From an uncultured Pseudomonadota bacterium (GTDB lineage Bacteria; Pseudomonadota; Gammaproteobacteria; Steroidobacterales; Steroidobacteraceae), in the NCBI GenBank assembly GCA_903890265.1, contig CAITAM010000586.1, positions 1-6,234 of the forward strand: a stretch of 6,234 bases of DNA, given 5' to 3'. The notes beneath the pieces were generated by a model that did not search any database, was not told the origin of the DNA, and saw nothing but the letters and a program-made list of their open reading frames with translations. The position numbers and the translations under genes were made by a program. Below, one piece after another: positions 5,280-6,234 of this stretch. Every line of letters begins with the position of its first letter. Position 1 is the stretch's first letter.

Positions 5280-6017
5280 TTACTTCTTGACCGCCGTCGC
5301 GACCTTCGCACCGGTTGCCGTGATGACACGGGCGCCCGACAGAAGAGCCTGGTGCAGGTCGTGCGCGAAGTAGTTCACGCGCTCGCTGATCGACTTGTTG
5401 CGACGGGTCAGCCAGTTGTAACCGAGCACGGCCGGCACGGCGACGAACAGACCGATGGCGGTCATGATGAGCGCCTCACCGACGGGACCGGCGACCTTGT
5501 CGATCGACGCGTTGCCCGAGATGCCGATGCGGATGAGGGCGTGGTAGATGCCCCACACCGTACCGAACAGACCGACGAACGGCGCGGTCGAGCCGACCGA
5601 AGCCAGGATCGCCATGCCCTTCGCGAGGTCGCTGTTGATGGTGTCAACGCGACGCTGCATGTGGCTCGAGATCCAGTCGTGCAGGTCGATCGACTCGGTC
5701 AGGCGGCCCTTGTTGCGCTCGTGGTGCTCGAGCGACTGCATGCCGTCGGCGGCGATCGCGCGGAACACGTTGTCGTCACCCTTCAGGCGGGCGATGCCGT
5801 CCGACAGGCTCGAGGACGCCCAGAAGTCCTTCTCGGCGCTGTCGGCCTGGGCCGAGAGCGCGCTCTGATCCCACGCCTTGGTCAGGATCACGTACCACGA
5901 CAGGAGCGACATGATCACGAGGATCGTGAAGACCGTCCACGTCACCGGGCCGCCGTCGTGAAGCACGCCCATCAAGCCATACGGATTACCGCCGTCTGCT
6001 ACCGCTGCATCAGCCAT
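5280..6017 (-). CDS. exbB: ExbB/TolQ/MotA-family proton channel protein
   Basis: A 245-aa inner-membrane protein, the pentameric channel subunit of the TonB motor. It has three membrane helices: about 25-46, about 133-160 and about 175-200, with a large cytoplasmic loop between the first two. The signature SVGSTAPFVGLFGTVWGIY (140-158) and PVGEALIMTAIGLFVAVPAV (178-197) are typical of ExbB. Thr153, Glu181 and Thr186 correspond to E. coli ExbB Thr148, Glu176 and Thr181, so the proton path is intact. The GTVWG signature and presence of ExbD rather than TolR/TolA/TolB argue against TolQ. The ATG at 6017 has AAGGGG seven bases upstream. It heads exbB-exbD1-exbD2 and follows a gene that is probably tonB, as in Xanthomonas. 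The gene lacks the long periplasmic N-terminal extension of E. coli-type ExbB; only some 24 residues precede the first helix. Confidence 0.95.
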   Translation of the reverse strand: MADAAVADGGNPYGLMGVLHDGGPVTWTVFTILVIMSLLSWYVILTKAWDQSALSAQADSAEKDFWASSSLSDGIARLKGDDNVFRAIAADGMQSLEHHERNKGRLTESIDLHDWISSHMQRRVDTINSDLAKGMAILASVGSTAPFVGLFGTVWGIYHALIRIGISGNASIDKVAGPVGEALIMTAIGLFVAVPAVLGYNWLTRRNKSISERVNYFAHDLHQALLSGARVITATGAKVATAVKK

Positions 6018-6024
6018 CTGAGTT

Positions 6025-6030
6025 CCCCTT
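6025..6030 (-). promoter_or_regulatory. Ribosome binding site of exbB
   Basis: AAGGGG on the minus strand ends seven bases before the ATG at 6017. It sits in an AT-rich patch (about 6030-6066), unusual for this window, which leaves the start region open in RNA and might hold a promoter. A weak TTGGTG/TACGTT pair with 16-bp spacing is visible there, too poor to call. Confidence 0.6.
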
Positions 6031-6083
6031 GTCTAGAACGTAAAACCTAAAACCGTCCCACCAATTCCGTTCCGGCCCGCCAG

Positions 6084-6100
6084 CACCCGTCGCTCGGGTG
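6084..6100 (-). terminator. Weak hairpin between the right-edge gene and exbB
   Basis: CACCCG (6084-6089) and CGGGTG (6095-6100) are perfect 6-bp arms with a five-base loop, 73 nt downstream of the stop at 6174 and 66 nt upstream of the exbB start. No T tract follows. It is weaker than the other gene-end hairpins here and may be chance. The 156-nt gap otherwise shows nothing clear. Confidence 0.25.
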
Positions 6101-6173
6101 TGTCGTGGCGCGCCGGCCCTCGCCGTGCCCCGGTGGCGAAAGCCCCGCGGCAAGATTCTGCTGCTCCGCTACG

Positions 6174-6234
6174 TCAGTTGAGCTTCCACCGGTACTTCAT
6201 CACCTGCCAGTTGGCGACCGCGTTGTTGCCCACC
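6174..6234 (-). CDS. C-terminal end of a gene upstream of exbB, probably tonB (partial)
   Basis: On the minus strand an open frame enters at the right edge and ends at a TGA (6176-6174). The 19 complete codons read VGNNAVANWQVMKYRWKLN. The alternating pattern in the last dozen residues suits a final beta strand, as found at the end of TonB C-terminal domains. Position and strand directly before exbB-exbD1-exbD2 match the tonB gene of Xanthomonas-type clusters. The fragment is too short to prove the family, and no TonB-specific motif is present; another envelope protein remains possible. Confidence 0.45.
   Translation of the reverse strand, partial: VGNNAVANWQVMKYRWKLN

Noticed and set aside
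5280..6017. TolQ identity for the ExbB-like gene
   Set aside because: The partners are two ExbD genes and no tolA/tolB/pal is present. The GTVWG signature and gene order match ExbB.

Overview
All recognisable genes in this window lie on the minus strand. Base composition is very GC-rich and strongly biased to G/C at third codon positions. The gene content (a Xanthomonas-type exbB-exbD1-exbD2 cluster, secreted TPR proteins, an HMG-CoA-lyase-family enzyme with a GntR/FCD regulator) fits a high-GC proteobacterium, most likely a gammaproteobacterium of the Xanthomonadales/Steroidobacter/Nevskiales type that relies on many TonB-dependent receptors. The taxon is an inference from gene content only.

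Layout in transcription order (right to left). (1) 6234-6174: the last 19 codons of a gene that is probably tonB. (2) 6017-5280: exbB. (3) 5205-4789: exbD1. (4) 4747-4328: exbD2, followed by a strong GC hairpin. (5) 4093-2870: a secreted TPR-like protein of 407 aa, followed by a strong GC hairpin. (6) 2615-1353: a paralogous secreted TPR-like protein of 420 aa, followed by a GNRA-loop hairpin. (7) 1238-321: an HMG-CoA-lyase-family protein. (8) 331-1: a GntR/FCD-type regulator, cut by the window edge, whose likely GTG start overlaps the lyase stop by 11 nt.

How the genes work together. ExbB with two different ExbD proteins forms the proton-driven inner-membrane motor that powers TonB-dependent outer-membrane transport; both ExbD copies keep the transmembrane Asp. 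The two TPR proteins carry signal peptides and so should act in the periplasm. They are clear paralogs with four cysteines at identical spacing (40, 91 and 27 residues), which suggests two structural disulfides. Their position beside the motor suggests a role as periplasmic accessories to TonB transport, but nothing in the sequence proves a physical link, and each has its own leader and end hairpin. The lyase and GntR gene form a separate catabolic unit, probably for breakdown of a branched acyl-CoA (leucine, terpenoid or similar) under local GntR control.

The most interesting part is the duplicated-ExbD plus duplicated-TPR arrangement. Long plus-strand open frames across the window are antisense shadows of the GC-rich genes.
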